Source of the DNA: Nymphaea colorata
Taxonomy: Eukaryota; Streptophyta; Magnoliopsida; Nymphaeales; Nymphaeaceae
Assembly (NCBI RefSeq): GCF_008831285.2
Contig: NC_045138.2
Span: forward strand, 33,327,934-33,391,933
Reading direction: 5' to 3'
Length of the DNA: 64,000 bases
The notes under the pieces are model-generated. The model saw nothing but the letters and a program-made list of their open reading frames with translations, was not told the origin of the DNA and did not search any database. Both the position numbers and the translations under genes were made by a program. Positions within the stretch are counted from its first letter, which is position 1, and every line of letters begins with the position of its first letter. Shown here piece by piece: positions 25,341 to 38,686 of this stretch.

Positions 25341-28300
25341 TCTCGCTGCACTCCACCCAATTTTTTTGCCACATCCCGCAGCGGCACCCTCAGAGCACCT
25401 GCACCCTGCACCCACGTATAGAAGAAAATAACAGATGTGGTTTTGGTAGCATGATTTTGGTTGGATTTTGGCTGGATTACATATTTACCAGATCTTTTCT
25501 CCAATGTAACCTTATATAAGTAAATGATAACAGTTAGCTTTTGAGTTCACTGACATGCCCATGAATGTGGTATGTTTTTGTTGAAAAGTGCATAGAGTTA
25601 ATCATGATGTTTTCATAGCATTTTTGCTGTTTCTGGATTGCTATGATATTGCAGTCAGACTAGGCCATCTCTTGAACTGCTTAAATAGTGATCTTGTGCA
25701 TTGGGGTTAGTTTTGTCCTTCAATTGGTGGTGGCATCAGGCATGGCTTTAGTAAGTTCAATATGGAAGATCACAGCAAAGAAATATTCATCTTTGATTTA
25801 GATTATCACCATGTAGAATCTGTATCCCTACGACAAAGGGTAATGGACATACTTTAAAACCACAATTTATGAAATGTGAAGACCATTGTGATATGGATTT
25901 CCAGAGGAGAAACATAACTTCAATAGCTATGCAGATATGGGTGAGTTTTATGATGAGAGACATCTAAGTAGTTTGACATATTGTGTCTCCTTTCTGGTTT
26001 GGCCTTATATTCATTGTACACCTGAGTGTGCATCTTCTCCGTGAGGCAGCATTGGTCTTGGATACTCATCTGGACAAGTGGTAAGTGGGTATCTTTGCTC
26101 ATATTTTGGTGATAAATTTCTGAGATTTTTCTTAAGCAAATGCCTCAGGCCGTCAACTATAACACTTCATTTTTGCCAGCATGCCATAGTCTTTTTTGTT
26201 TTGTCCTGCTTTGGCCTTTGGGCTTATACTGTATAGAAACTTATTTGGATATGTCTAATAGTTAATGTTGCCTTTCAGTTCTTTATTGCAGGAGGATGAA
26301 TTTCATAAGTTAGCCGATGCGACAATCCATGCACTGCAGGAGAAGTTGGAGGTAAGATTCCATCCCTGCTATAGTAGGAGGCTTTTCTTTTTGTGATTGA
26401 GGTCATGCATTCTTGTCTGAATTCTCCTGCATCAACTATTTAGGGTGCAAATCATGCGTTGCATAAAACTGGTGTATACTTCAGTGCCTTGATGTTGTCC
26501 AAGCATCACTAAGTCTTGCTAGTCTTTTAGGGAATTTCAAGATGAATATGACTGTATGCTTATGGGTATTCAAATAATATCTTTTGAATACAAAAAATAT
26601 CTCTAGAATTTGATAGTCGTCGCAATGCATTCTTATCTCCTAGATTCCTAATGATGTGTTATATATTTCAGTTTTCTTGTATGCAAAAGTTAGGTATATA
26701 TCACTATCTCTTATGCTTGCCTGTGTTGGTAACTTTTAAACTTGAACTTGAGGAGAGCTTTCAAAGCTGAATTAATATGTTAATTATTAAACAGAATTTA
26801 TTCATTCTTATCAAGTCTTCTTGTGGTGGTTAATTTTGTGTAGTATTGACCACTGTGATCTTCTCATCTAATTGGTGTAAAGGCGAATTGTATTTCACAA
26901 TCTTGATATGCATAACAATTTCCTGTATATGTATATGTATCATTGTATATATAGATGTGATGAGGTATGTTCTACTCTTAGTGTCTTGTACTCTTTGTCC
27001 AGAGGGTCTCTCACTTTTTTCTGGCCTGTAGGTCCCCACATATGTATTATTACCCACTTGCTCTCTGTACACCATCTGAAAATATTATGGGCGGAAAATC
27101 TACATGGGGACAAAAAGAAGTGTGGTCTCTTATGTTTAGCTGTGAGTGGAAGTGAATGGAGAAGTATGATCTTTTTTATATAATGCAAGGCACAATTGAA
27201 ATTGAGCATGATGGTGCAAAATGACGAGATTACGGTTATCTTCTGTGACTACTGCATTTGGATAGAAACTAAACCACTATTTCAAAAAATCATGTCATTT
27301 TGCTATCTGAGAAGGGTTTTAGATCTTGCAGCAACCAAAGCTTCTTTTATGTCATGATCTGAAAGATATTTTTCTTCTTAATTTGTCTTTTGCAATTAAC
27401 ATCTTCTATGTGTACTTAACCATAACAACCTTTCGACAGGAATATGGTGATGGCTGTCAGATAGATGGTTTTGATGTAGATTATGGGGTAAACTTCCTAC
27501 TTCTGACATTGCAAACTTCTTTTGGTGTTCAATGTACAGTTCTTTAATTATTTTTTGGTTTCATTCATTTTGCAGAATGAAGTTTTGACCTTAAAGCTTG
27601 GGAGTCTTGGTACCTATGTGATAAACAAGCAAACTCCAAATAGGCAAATATGGTTATCCTCTCCAGTAAGGTATTCCTGATGAAACTTTTTATGAACAAA
27701 AAAAAGTTCTACAGTTACTGATTATTAATGTATTATTGGCACACTGTTTATAGTTTACCACTGTGAAGTAAAATTTCCTACATCTTGAGTAGTTTAGTTC
27801 TGTTGAAGGATAAACTCTTGCCTTGTGCTTTGCACACATTGTTGTAGTTAAGTTGGGTGTTCATATGTATGTGTGCGCAAGTGGCCTTTGTTAGTGATTA
27901 AGGAAATTTGAATGCTGCCTAATAAGTAACTGAAACACATGAAATGAGCTCCTTGTAAGCAGTTTCGTGATTGCAACATGCAAAACTATGCATTTCAGTG
28001 TCAAAACTCTTTTTTGAGGCTGCTTACCAGCTCCACAGGTTGAAACTTGATGTTTTGAGTTTGTTTGGCTTAAGAAAACTTCAAAGTTCTGGTGAGTTGG
28101 GAACGATTTTCTGGAGACGTGTATTCAAGGGTGTACATTGATAGTGAAAGGAACTCCATTTTTACCTCAAGTGCTGCCTCCAAAACAAAAACATTATCAG
28201 CAAAACTATCTGTTTTTACCTGTTATTTTTTTTTAAATCTAGTCACTTTTTCATAGTTGCTTCGGATGTTTAGACTGTTTTGATCTTCCGATGTCAAGTT

Positions 28301-28497
28301 ACATCTTCCACCATAATTGCTTAACGTCTTTTGCTCGTCATTTTGCTCACAATTGATTTACTTGCAGTGGGCCATCAAGGTTTGACTGGGATCAAGGAAG
28401 TCATGCATGGATTTACAGGCGAACGAAGGCAAACCTGTTGTCTCTTCTGGAAAACGAGCTGGCTGAGCTCTGTGGTGAACCCCTTAGTCTTTCATAG
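23189..28497 (+). CDS. FH: Frataxin, mitochondrial
   Basis: Frataxin is an iron-binding mitochondrial matrix protein that assists iron-sulfur cluster assembly on the ISCU/NFS1 complex. Exons are 23189-23439, 26279-26351, 27440-27487, 27576-27670 and 28368-28497; all four joins keep phase and give 198 aa, close to the 187 aa of Arabidopsis FH. The first 40 residues are Arg-rich with no acidic residues ([19 protein letters not shown]), a typical mitochondrial presequence. The fold follows: acidic helix 1 ([20 protein letters not shown]), [16 protein letters not shown], the family signature [27 protein letters not shown] and a C-terminal helix ending CGEPLSLS. Exon 2 must use the upstream acceptor TTTCAG at 26278; the second AG 13 nt later would break the frame. 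Intron 1 (2.8 kb) carries an 84-bp AT microsatellite. Identification is very secure. Confidence 0.96.
24943..25415. repeat. Possible insertion in frataxin intron 1 with GGGTGCA-type inverted ends
   Basis: The left end CACACGGGTGCACC and the reverse complement of the right end, TACGTGGGTGCAGGGTGCA, are alike. GAAGAAAA flanks both sides, a possible target duplication. The AT microsatellite sits inside. Evidence is weak and only moderately specific. Confidence 0.35.
25255..25338. repeat. (AT)n microsatellite, 84 bp, in frataxin intron 1
   Basis: Uninterrupted alternating AT for about 42 units. Long AT runs of this kind are length-variable and can extrude cruciforms. Confidence 0.95.
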
Positions 28498-31400
28498 AAA
28501 CATTGAGACATGACTCAGCCAGGTATTTAGCTGGAAACTTATGGCTCTTCCACATATGACAACATCTTTGGAGCTGCTGCCTGAAATATCAGCCTTGGGC
28601 TTCCTTGATGTGACTGGTCTCTACCACTTGATTTATAACTGAGCTTGGTGTTTTAGCTAGATAAGATTTTGTTTGTCTTTCTGCTTTCCTGATTGTAAAG
28701 GAATTGTCGTGGAGTGCAATTGGTTGGCAATGAGATAAACCTGCTTTCTGATATTTAAATGCTGCAGTTGGTGCTTTGGATTCGTGTTACATGATGTTCA
28801 TTGGCGTAAGAGGTAATCATGTGGATGCAGTACCAAACCGTTACTCCTCAGGTCGTGGGACACGTCACCATAGCCCACTTTAGGAACGGATGGCTTTTTG
28901 GAATTGGAGGGAAAGAAAAAAGCCATTTTCAAGTCGTGGCACCCACTTGGACGGTCTTCCTTTGGTGTTTGCCATCCATCCACTTCTCAAATGGCTGCTG
29001 GGTACCCAACTCCAAGGCTATCTCTACTTTGTTCTTCTTCCCGGCAGGCAATTTTGTATTCTTTTTTTACCACTTTGTTTCCTTTTTGTTTTTCTCTCTA
29101 GTTGTTTGGTTGTGGTGTGGTTAATTTAAAAGCCGTCGGGGACAGAAGCAGGTTTTAAAAATCTTGTAATTTTCACTAAAATGTTTCTGGGCAAAAAGAA
29201 ATGTAAAGGACCTTCTCAAATCTTATTATCATCTTATATTTCTCATATATTTATCATATATTTATACTTTAATATCGTCTTGTTTGTTATAATTGCATTT
29301 AAAAATTTGAGTTAACTGCGTCATTATATTCCTGAGAATCTCTTGAGAATAATATGCATGGTTTTGAATGATTGGTAACGAGACTTGTCTATCCCTATTA
29401 CTCCATACTATTATTTCGTAGCCCGTGATGCTGCGTGCAGTTGTGTTCCATCCACCAGGTGTGGCAATCTGTGATATATCCTGAAATTTATTGTAACTAT
29501 GAATAATCTCCCTTTTTTCCGAAGGGTTAAGGTGAACTGTAAGGATAAATTCTCATTTCAGGCTATTTTTCCAAAAAGGCCTGTTATATATATTAAATTC
29601 CTAACATATCGGTGTTTTCCATTTACACGGTTCGGTCCTTATTGAGTCCATAGTTGAGTGTATCGTTGATGCGATATGCTGGTCCTTATGTCGTTGTTTT
29701 CTCTGGGCACGGTACCTAAAATAAGTAGTGGTAGTTTTTGTGACTTGAAAAATCTCATGTGAGTTCCAATAATGAAAACAAGTGAAGTTTGCCGTGCAAC
29801 AAACAGTACTATCTTTGCTGTCTTTTGTTTTACGTCAAGAGGGATACGGATTAGTTGCTAAGTCACTATGCCTACTAAAACTTGCACGCTTTTGAACCTC
29901 CTAACGCTGGTTGGTGCTTTTACTTGTTTGCCTTTATATGAATGTTTTGTTATATTTCACTGTTGTCAAACAACTCGTTAAGACCGATGGATATTCTAAT
30001 GGACCAATGTAGCAGTTGGGCCCCTCAATTTGTTGTGAAGGGTGCATCCATTATGCGTTTTAAAATCCACGCTCCATTTTGTCCATGCCTATAAACTATC
30101 AATTATTTAAAAAAAAAAGTTCGTTTTGAGGCCCACCAGAGCTCCGCGCAAACAGCTATGTGATGCAGTCAAGGAAAACAAATAAAGAGAGGTGTAGAAT
30201 TGAAAAGACGAAACCGAAGTGAAGAGAAAAAGATCGGATAAGATCTTTGGAGATGGTCTACTTGATTCTTTGAATCCAAAAGTTTCGTTCTTCATGGGAA
30301 TTTAGGGCGTTTTAGGACAGCATTCTTAAATAGCATTTCGAAGACAAATGCCATTTGAACTTCAAAACATCATTTTAAAGCGTCTTTGGGTGATTTATTA
30401 AAATCCAGTTTTACTAAAAAAAAAAAAAAAGCTTTCAAAAGAAAGCGAATAACTTTACACCGCTTTTGGGCTGTGATCCAAACACAGAAACCAGGTTTCA
30501 ATGACTACTAAAAACGACAAGCTTTTTAACAGAATCTAATATTAAAAAACAAAAGACATTTTTTTGTAAGGTATCATCCAAAAACTACTTAGGCCTTTCT
30601 TTCTAATGAAGCAACCAAACCTTGGGTCTTTATTTCTTTTTTCCAAAGATTTTGAAGGAAAACCTTTTTCAAAGAACCGTTGCCAAGAGGTGCAATGCAT
30701 CTCGGAAGTTTCAAAGTCAAAATCATATGCGAGTTGCGTTCTCGCCGGAACCTTTGTTCATTTCGGTTGTCATTATTGAGAAGTATGCAGACAACTTGCC
30801 CAAGTCGGCGGAAATCGGGGCATTACGCTTAGGAGAGAGTGGCTTTCATGGGCGAATTGCCGCTGCTTTCATTGACCGTTGCGGACTCCCTTGGAATTGC
30901 TTTTTTCTCACGTTGATGCTGTGTTGAGAATTGGATAGAACATGAAGACGCCTTTACTTGTTGCGGAGGCAAAGCCATGGAGAAATTGATTTTCCCAATT
31001 GGCAGAGAAACAATCTTCACAGGTTTTACAGCAAACAAGAAGTTGTTTTGCCAAAAAATGGTTCATGCTGAAAATTAACTCTCAACCAACTGATTGGGCG
31101 TTGGTTTCCTTGGCAAATTGAGGAGAAAAGTAACCAGGAAAACAAAAAAAAGATTGGGAAGCCAATTCCTTATCAAAAAACGGAAACCAGGCGAGCCAGA
31201 CAGTGGGGCAAAGTTAAAACAATAAGTGCTGCCCGAAATAGCGGAAGGCGCTCGGCAATGATGGACATTTTTTTACATTAATTTACCGGGAAACAAGGAG
31301 GAAGCATTCATGAGGTTAATTATTGAACCATCATATGTTTTTTTTTTTGGACTAAAATTAAATTGGAGTTGCAAATTTTATCAGCGGAAAGAAGCCAAGA

Positions 31401-34400
31401 TGGACCAATTTTGTGGCTGTAGTTGCTCGAATTTGGATAACCTAAACATATATTGGAAAGCAAAGATATGGTCGAAGTCGGTGTTGCGAAAAGAACAAAT
31501 AAAGTTTGTTCACATCCTCACCTGCCACTCTCTTTGCGGTGAAAAAGTAGCCCAAGAAGAGGTTTTCAAAATGTCTACAATCACGGCCGAAATTCTTCTA
31601 CTCAGTGCAGTTTTACTTTTCTTTGCTTCTCATGCCAAGCAGAAGTTCCGTTCTCCTAATTCAATTATTCTGAAGCCGCATCCCAATTATCATTGGATGC
31701 AGAAGATGCGCCACCATGGATCTTTTCATAATCGTTTTAGTAATTACAAAGCCTGTTGGATGCTTTAAGATATCTAGAGAGAACTTTGTAAGGAATTTTA
31801 TCAAAAATTATAGATTTACTAAAAACCAACAAAACAGCAGCATCTGGCTGCCTATAAGCTTGTAATCAGGAACACTGCCAAATTCATGAGTTCCACTAAA
31901 ATAGCCGCTGCCTTTTCTTTTTCCTGCATTTCCCCTTCGTTTGTGTTCTTTTGGTGTCCTTTCAGTGAGAATTAAAATGAGGAACTCTAATAACTGCGTC
32001 AGTAAGACCCAAGCCAAGTAGATCTTCGACCTACTTATGGCCGTCTTCATATTACTTGCCGTTGCTCGAGTAAAATTAAATTGGTTGAAGGAGCCTTCAC
32101 ATCAAAATTCATTGTTATAAACGCGACAGTAACTTCTCAGAGAAATCTTACTCATTTTTGTTCATATACATATCGTTTGTCGAATTGTCTCCTTCTCTCT
32201 AACTAGAGAGAGAGTGAAGTGGCAAGCAGAGTAGGTATAGTAAAATGCATTCAAGTCTGAAATTAAATTCATCACACTAAAAATTGAAAAATCCTCAGAC
32301 CAGATACAAACCACTTGCAACTCTTGGAGAAAGCAAAGGACAACAGCTTCATAAAACCCGCATTGCTTGGCCGCATCCACAGGCTCCTGGCCCCCCATGC
32401 ATCTGTTATCATGTCGGTCATAGCCACACCAGCGAGCTGAAAGCTCCAGGACGCAGCAGTTTTTAGCTTGTGGAGGAGCTCAAGCTGATCAGTTTGTGGT
32501 GGCTCCGCATCTTGGGCTCCACCAACGTCGGTCCCCTCTTTTTGTTGTTCAGTTTTGGCTTTCATCATAAAGAAGAAATTATATGTCAGTAGGCTGTGAC
32601 CCACAACTTGGATTTCCAGAAAGTTGACTGGTTCACATTCATCACGGCGTCACCGCCGAATCAAAACACAGAAGCAGAAGATTTCTCCCGCAAGAATCAG
32701 GCCGGGCTGATCTCTATCTATATAAATATCTATGGGTTCCACGAATTTCTCCATTCCATGCATGCCCCTATCGATGTCATGGCAGAAACAGCGAGAGTGA
32801 GGTGTACAAGGATGGATATCCATATTTCCTGTGCCTTCAATGCTAATGAGTTCCACGCGATCGGCTTTTCCTGTTTGAAATTCCTTTTTAAGAACAGCCG
32901 CTGCACCTTGTAATTGCATTTCTTTCAGTTCCGTGATCAATTTGCTTCTCTGTGGACTATAGCCAATCCGTTCTTCGAGTTTATCCAACGATAAAAGCAA
33001 CCATAAAGTCCTTCCGATGGCCGATTTGAATTCAAATTCTGATTTTTACAGCAGTGGGGCCTCCAAAAAAGATGCGCTCGGGAATCAAGAAAAGAAAGAT
33101 GATCATGAAAAACAGGTTATAGAATAAGGAGAATTATATATCTTGGACGATTTCTCGGTGCGCCAGTTGATGTTATTGCATCCGACCACAAGGGGCCCAG
33201 CACCACCAATCTAGAGCGAGGTTGGCTTCATGGTTCACATGTAGCTCTTCATCCTACTTGAATAAATGTTTATTAACATGTACGTGTGTTAACATTTAGC
33301 CACATGATTCAGACGTGAGCATGTGCTCATGGTGGGTTCAGACCTCAATTAGGCATGCACTCAATAATTGAGAACGTTTGATGTTCTGCATAATATTCTT
33401 TGGCTCATATATAGGACATGCACATGTGAAGAACACAGGTGAGATTTGTGAGTATGATCATAAGGCAAGGCAAGGACCCATGAAGCCTTGGTCTTCAGCA
33501 TTAGGATTATGGGCACGGGAGATTGCATGGTACGCTTGGAATTTCATGATCAGCATGGCCCAGTGGTGGAGCTACTACGTTGTGGCTAGTCTGCCCACAC
33601 CATCAGCCCACAAAATTTATTATATATATATATAATCTTAATTTTCAGTTTTCTACATATGAAAGTTTGAAATTTAAACTTAAGAGTACTCCTTAGCTAA
33701 AAATTTCTGGCTCCGCCATGACTGGTTTGCTTTCGTTGAGGAAATATTAGCCCCTTGTTGGTAGGAGGAAAAGAAACTGATATGATAACATACAGCCATG
33801 GGGAACATCACCACATATATTTACTGAATGTTTATATCAACTTTTCTTTGGATCTAAAATTCATATACAGTATCCATACGTATGAAAATTATCCATATAC
33901 TCTTAGAAATGATAATTAGACCTCACCCAGTTGACCACAATTATGGATCTGTCCCGCAGAACGAAATGTATAAATTGATTACAAGACACGCAGACACAAA
34001 ATTAGATTTGAAGTAGTCATAACAGTGATTTTCAACCCCTGAATTTGGTATGTGATAAGCGCTTATCGAAAATTGTGAATCTTCCTGCCGGAAAAAGAAG
34101 AAAAGTTGCAGATCCGGCGGTCCTTAACTTTCAAGGGACACATATCCTTGAGAGACGCATACTATACTTTAATCGGCTGTATATTTGTGCTGGGGATAAA
34201 GTCTTAGAAAATGTTTCAAGTGTCTCCAAAGTATCTCCTTCATTCATATGCTTTCTGCAGAGAGACAGAGAGAGAAGCTAACAGAAATAGGAAGCTTAGA
34301 TGTGGAGCAAAGCAAGGAAGGTGGGAGCACTCAAATTTGCACGTCTCGACAAGCAAACTTTATCAAAGGAGAAAAAAGGACACGGCAAAAGAGGGTAGAT

Positions 34401-36060
34401 GCTGTTGTGGGACAATGGCTACAATAAAATTTACTGCCCATCGCTCAGGCAATGCCAGCACACGTTACGGAAACCTACCATTGAGGCTCTCTGCAGGGCC
34501 ATCTGTCAAACTTAGGAATTAATCAAGATCTTTTTCTAGTCCCATCATAGCTATCATCCACAGTCAAGCCCCCTAGATGAATAAGCAAAGTCTTGAAAAG
34601 AAGGTGAACCACATACCTAACTAGAATTTGTGGCCACAACTAAGATGTCCGGACCAAGTTGGTCAATAGGGCCAAGCGTAGGTCCACAAGATGGTGGTTC
34701 CACGAACCAAGCAGTCGCCTATCGCTTCATGTCCAATGAACACAAGCAGATATGAGGGCTAGTTGCAACGAATGTAAGCTGCCAATCCGTCCAACTTCCC
34801 CCTTTTGAGCATTAAAAGTATCTCAGAATTGGTGGTGCTTGATTTGCATTGAGGAGACAGGAATAATATTTTAGAACAGAAAGAACAAGGCGAGCCACAT
34901 GGTAGTGAGCCCACATTCACATTTTTATTTTCTTGCATCTCGTTCATTCACCATGTTTAAGAAAGTTATCATTACAAGGCACTCATCGTGGCTGGAGAAA
35001 TGAGCAGCAAAGCTAAACGGGCGAAGCCAAATATAGACGATGACACGTCCCTAGGTTTGTGTGACGAGTTGCAATGTTTGTCCAAAAAACTGGAGAGGCC
35101 GATGCATTTCTTTTGTTCACATTTTTAATCAGAAAACTATTGTAGTTGCACCGTTCTTTGAAGCACTGAAATTGAGCAAGGATTCAAAAATAGTGACTCA
35201 ATGTATCCATGATCTGTTCTTGTAAGCATGGGCGCAGCAGAAATCTATGAGAGGACGAACACCATTTAGATACATGTTCATCTTTTCCCTCGAGAGGATC
35301 TTCGATCGTTTTAGCAATCTCTTAACCAGGGGCCTAAAATAATAAAATTTATTAATCTTTCTGGAAGAAATGGTATCATCCCAGAGAAAGAAAAAATTGT
35401 TCAAGTTGATCAGTTTAATAAGGGAAGCAACAGTACCAGTTCTTAATATCAGCCACAAGTTTTTCCACGGATTTAAATAACAAGGGACAAGTGGTCAAGG
35501 GCTGTCATACTCTCTCCCTGCCTTTTAAAGGGCATCTTAGGATCACTCATTTTCTTTACACATACACATATGCTTCTGTTTCCAATTCGTACAATAAACA
35601 TGTAATAAAAGAATACTTTTTTTTTGAGGCCCAAGAGATCAGAACTAGGACTCGTATATATATATATATATATATAACTGTGTTGTTTGACGGGATAAAA
35701 TATAAGAAAGGAAGAAACCAACGAGGACAAAAATATTCCAGTAGATGAGCACCAATTAAACAATATAATTTTTCCTTTGGAATAAAAATAAATCCGTGTA
35801 CTAAGGCCCTAGCTTTACAGTTCCTAAACCGGCTTCAAATCCGAGTCCAAATTTACCGGGCGAAAGCAAATGCTCCACAGAAACTTAAAGGGAATAGACA
35901 AATTTTTTACTGGCTGAATAGAAACACAAAAGAATTCTCCCGCCGAAGCCCTTAACGCCTAACGGTTCCAGCTCCTGCCCTCGTCGCCTCAATCATTAGA
36001 TTCTATAGAAAAAACGCATGGTTCCCATAACTCCAGGTGGCCTCACCCATACTTTTTAAA
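28498..36060. other. Intergenic region downstream of frataxin, no supportable gene
   Basis: 28498-28790 is the probable frataxin 3' UTR. The remainder is AT-rich with scattered ORFs of at most 152 codons (the longest 31310-31768 plus) that show no family motif. Minus-strand frames at 32162-33000 look mildly coding-like (KLEERIGYSPQRSKLITEL) but are broken and unrecognised. A MITE-like element lies at 33564-33718 and a TA repeat at about 35656-35677. Confidence 0.4.
33564..33718. mobile_element. Second MITE-like element with TGGCGGAGC inverted ends
   Basis: The left end TGGTGGAGCTA and the reverse complement of the right end, TGGCGGAGCCA, match. The interior is AT-rich with a TA repeat. It belongs to the same end-type as the element at 22209, but the interiors differ. 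No clear target duplication was found. Confidence 0.45.
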
Positions 36061-36085
36061 AAAGACGCATCCCGCATGCGTCTTT
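36061..36085. repeat. Perfect hairpin, 10-bp arms
   Basis: AAAGACGCAT, loop CCCGC, ATGCGTCTTT. It could be the core of a small inverted-repeat element; the same GCGTCTTT words occur in the SNM1B-like intron near 1108-1143. Confidence 0.7.
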
Positions 36086-37463
36086 ACGGCGCCCATACGG
36101 TTTCTGAAAAAAAAAACTGTAAGCAATCTTATCTCATCTTAAGGAAAATAAAATTAATTATTAAAAGCTTGGATTTCTCCTCATAAAATGGACCCTCTTA
36201 ACCTAAAACCAATTTATCATGGATAAAGCCACTAAACCGAAGAAAAAAAAATTCCAGAAAGAATGAAAATTTTGAGGGACCACGAAAGCCACGACGATAG
36301 AGGAAGAAAAAAGAAAGGCTTCTCAAAAGACGCGATCTAAAATCGTACGCTAGACAGCAAAAACAGAAAAACCATAAACCGAGACAGCCAAAAGCATCCG
36401 TCGCTCATTTCCCAGCCATTTATGTCAAATCTCAAAACCACGATGACATCAGAGTCTCGAACATCCCACGAAACAACCAACAGCTCCTCGACCGAGTCAG
36501 ACCGAACCTACCCGCCTACATTACGAATTTTACAACTTAGCAACTCCTGAAATGGACAAGCCAACTGCTGGAGCGAAGAAAGCAAACCACGAATTGTCCC
36601 GACTCCCGAATGCCACACAAAGACGAGGATGGTTTGCTCACAAATGAGAGAAACACAGACAGAGGTGACGTGTTCCCGCGAAGACACACGAACATTTAAG
36701 GGGGAGAGAGAAGGGAGGGAGCAGTCAATAAAAATCACCAGTCTGGCCCATGATATAAAATCGAAACAGAGCGAGAGGCAGGAGACGGAAGGTGCAGGCA
36801 AGTTGTGACCTGAAATCAGTTCAAGAATCTACCCCTAATTTTAGCGACAGCACCAATCCCACCACCAAAACGGACAAAAATTAAAAGGAGAAAATGTGAG
36901 CCACATTCAGAGGCCTTCACTTTTTCACCCCCAGTGAGCAAAGACTACTCACCTAAAGAAGGTTAGGTAGATGGAGGTTACTTCCTCCGTCCTGCTTCAA
37001 GACATTTCAAAGCGATCAAAGGCCCACAAGGGACCAGCTGGAACAGCGGCAGCCACATCCTTCCCACCAGAGACATGCCTCACCTGCAGGACTCGGCATT
37101 TACTGACACTGACAAAAGAGTACCCACTTGGCTTCAAAGTGCATGCATGAGCTGCACACTGCAATATTTCTCTCTCTTTTGGCTGGTGGAAGTCGAACTT
37201 GAGATCTCGCTTTCCTCAAACTTAACTCTCAATGCATGCACAGTCAAAACAAGTGAAGACAGCAAGGAAGATGATGTAGAACAAGAACAAGAGGAATGAT
37301 CACTAATTCTTTTCAAATTCTTCTTGATAATATCAAACTTGGCCGCAAATTTACTTTAACACTGTCAGTGGTAATGAGTGAGGTTAGATATCGAAGACTT
37401 AATAGCAAAAAGACGAAGGCGAATGCCTTCCCCTTTTCCTTTTTTTCTAATTTTTAGGTCTTT
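36086..37463. other. Region 3' of the B-box gene
   Basis: Mixed-composition DNA with only short unrecognised reading frames. The part next to 37463 is likely the 3' UTR of the minus-strand B-box gene. Confidence 0.4.
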
Positions 37464-38686
37464 TTACATCGGACGACTTTCAGAGCCATCGGAGACCAGA
37501 TCGACGGCGGAAAGTGATTCTTCTCTGCGACTGCAGGTGCCGACCGCGCTGCTGGTCCTTTCGACTCTTTTCCACCTCTCGTTCTGCGTGATTCTCAGAG
37601 TGCCCGCCAGCTTAGTCCTCGAAACAGTCACCGCCTCTCTCTCGCCGGAAGTTATCTTCCGATCCTTCGGCGCCCTAGAAGGAGTAGGAGACAGCTCACC
37701 ATCCTCACTTGTGTCATAGTTAGCCTGAGACGATGAGCGTCCGACCTTTTCCTGCAGATACAATTTCTGTCAGATAGACGTCTATGGGAAAATCTCAGTG
37801 AATTCCAGATTGTGATCAACAATCTCAACAAATCCAGCATTTCCAACGCGACTTACAGAATACGAATAAAGATCGCAACGAAATGAGCACAAAAATGAGG
37901 TAGAGAAAGTAAATAAAAATATAGGTTTTCCTTCTTCCTCTAAGGCCCAAAGGTAGAATTGAACTTGAAGACAAAAGCATCCGAAAATGACGAAATCAGG
38001 AATGATAGTCAAAATCGAACGATGAAAACCCCTAATCTCCACAAAATCAATCTATCCATCGTCCATCATCCACTTCAACTTCCAAGATCTATGATCGAAA
38101 ATGAAACAATACAGAGATAAGTACGAACCTGATGCAGGAAATCCTCGTCCTCACGCCTCCGTTTCATCGAGACGGTCGTAGAAGTCCGGAAGTAGCCCCG
38201 ACCGTGGCCGGAGGACTCGTCTTCACTGCTAAGGCTTCCTACCGGTCCGGAGAGCGACAAAGACGGCGTGGACGTCCAAGGCACCACCTGGTTCTCCCCG
38301 TCCTCCTCCTCCTCCGCCTCGTCCTCATCATCGTCGTCGTCGTCGTCGTCGTAGTCGTAGTCGTAGTCGTCTTCATCCTCGACCGTCTCTATCTCATCCG
38401 CCCTGCCGATCGCTCTTTCCCCGCTGTCGACCTCGACATCCGACGCTTGCCGTCGGCCGCACCTCCCGACGCACTTCTGGCACACGGAGACGGTCGGACC
38501 GAGCCGGGCTCCGGCAGCCCGCCACGGCGTGGGCGCCTGGCAAGCCTGGCACAGGAGGCTCCTAGTGTGCCTCGCCACGAGGAAGTTCGCCGAGTGTACC
38601 TTGGCGTCGCAGGTCCAGCAAAGGCTCGCCTGATCCGACTCGCAATACATCCTCGCCGGTCTCTGGCACAGCTCGCACTCCTTCAT
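37464..38686 (-). CDS. B-box zinc finger protein, BBX28/BBX29-like (single B-box)
   Basis: A nuclear regulator; group V BBX proteins lack a CCT domain, and BBX28 restrains HY5 in light signalling. Exons are 38686-38129 and 37751-37464; the donor CATCAG|GTTCG and acceptor CTGCAG|GAAAAG join in phase, giving 281 aa. I chose the ATG at 38686 (MKECELCQRPARMYC) because the family starts within a few residues of the first zinc ligand; an in-frame ATG at 38794 would add 36 residues. Zinc ligands are all present: C4, C7, C15, D18, C23, C26, H31, H40. The CQACQAPTPW ... LGPTVSVC segment follows, as in BBX28. Next come a strongly acidic run (about residues 105-130), ENQVVPW, a basic MKRRREDEDF motif at the junction and a Ser/Arg-rich tail. 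The acidic run comes from trinucleotide repeats. Confidence 0.93.

Noticed and set aside
25203-25504. ORFs with Ile-Tyr repeats
   Set aside because: Translation of the AT microsatellite.
31310-31768. 152-codon plus-strand ORF with a hydrophobic segment that could pass for a signal peptide
   Set aside because: No family motif, low-complexity start, no conserved Cys pattern; likely chance in AT-rich DNA.
32162-33000. Minus-strand frames that look mildly coding-like
   Set aside because: Broken into several frames without any recognisable domain; kept only as a note in the intergenic entry.
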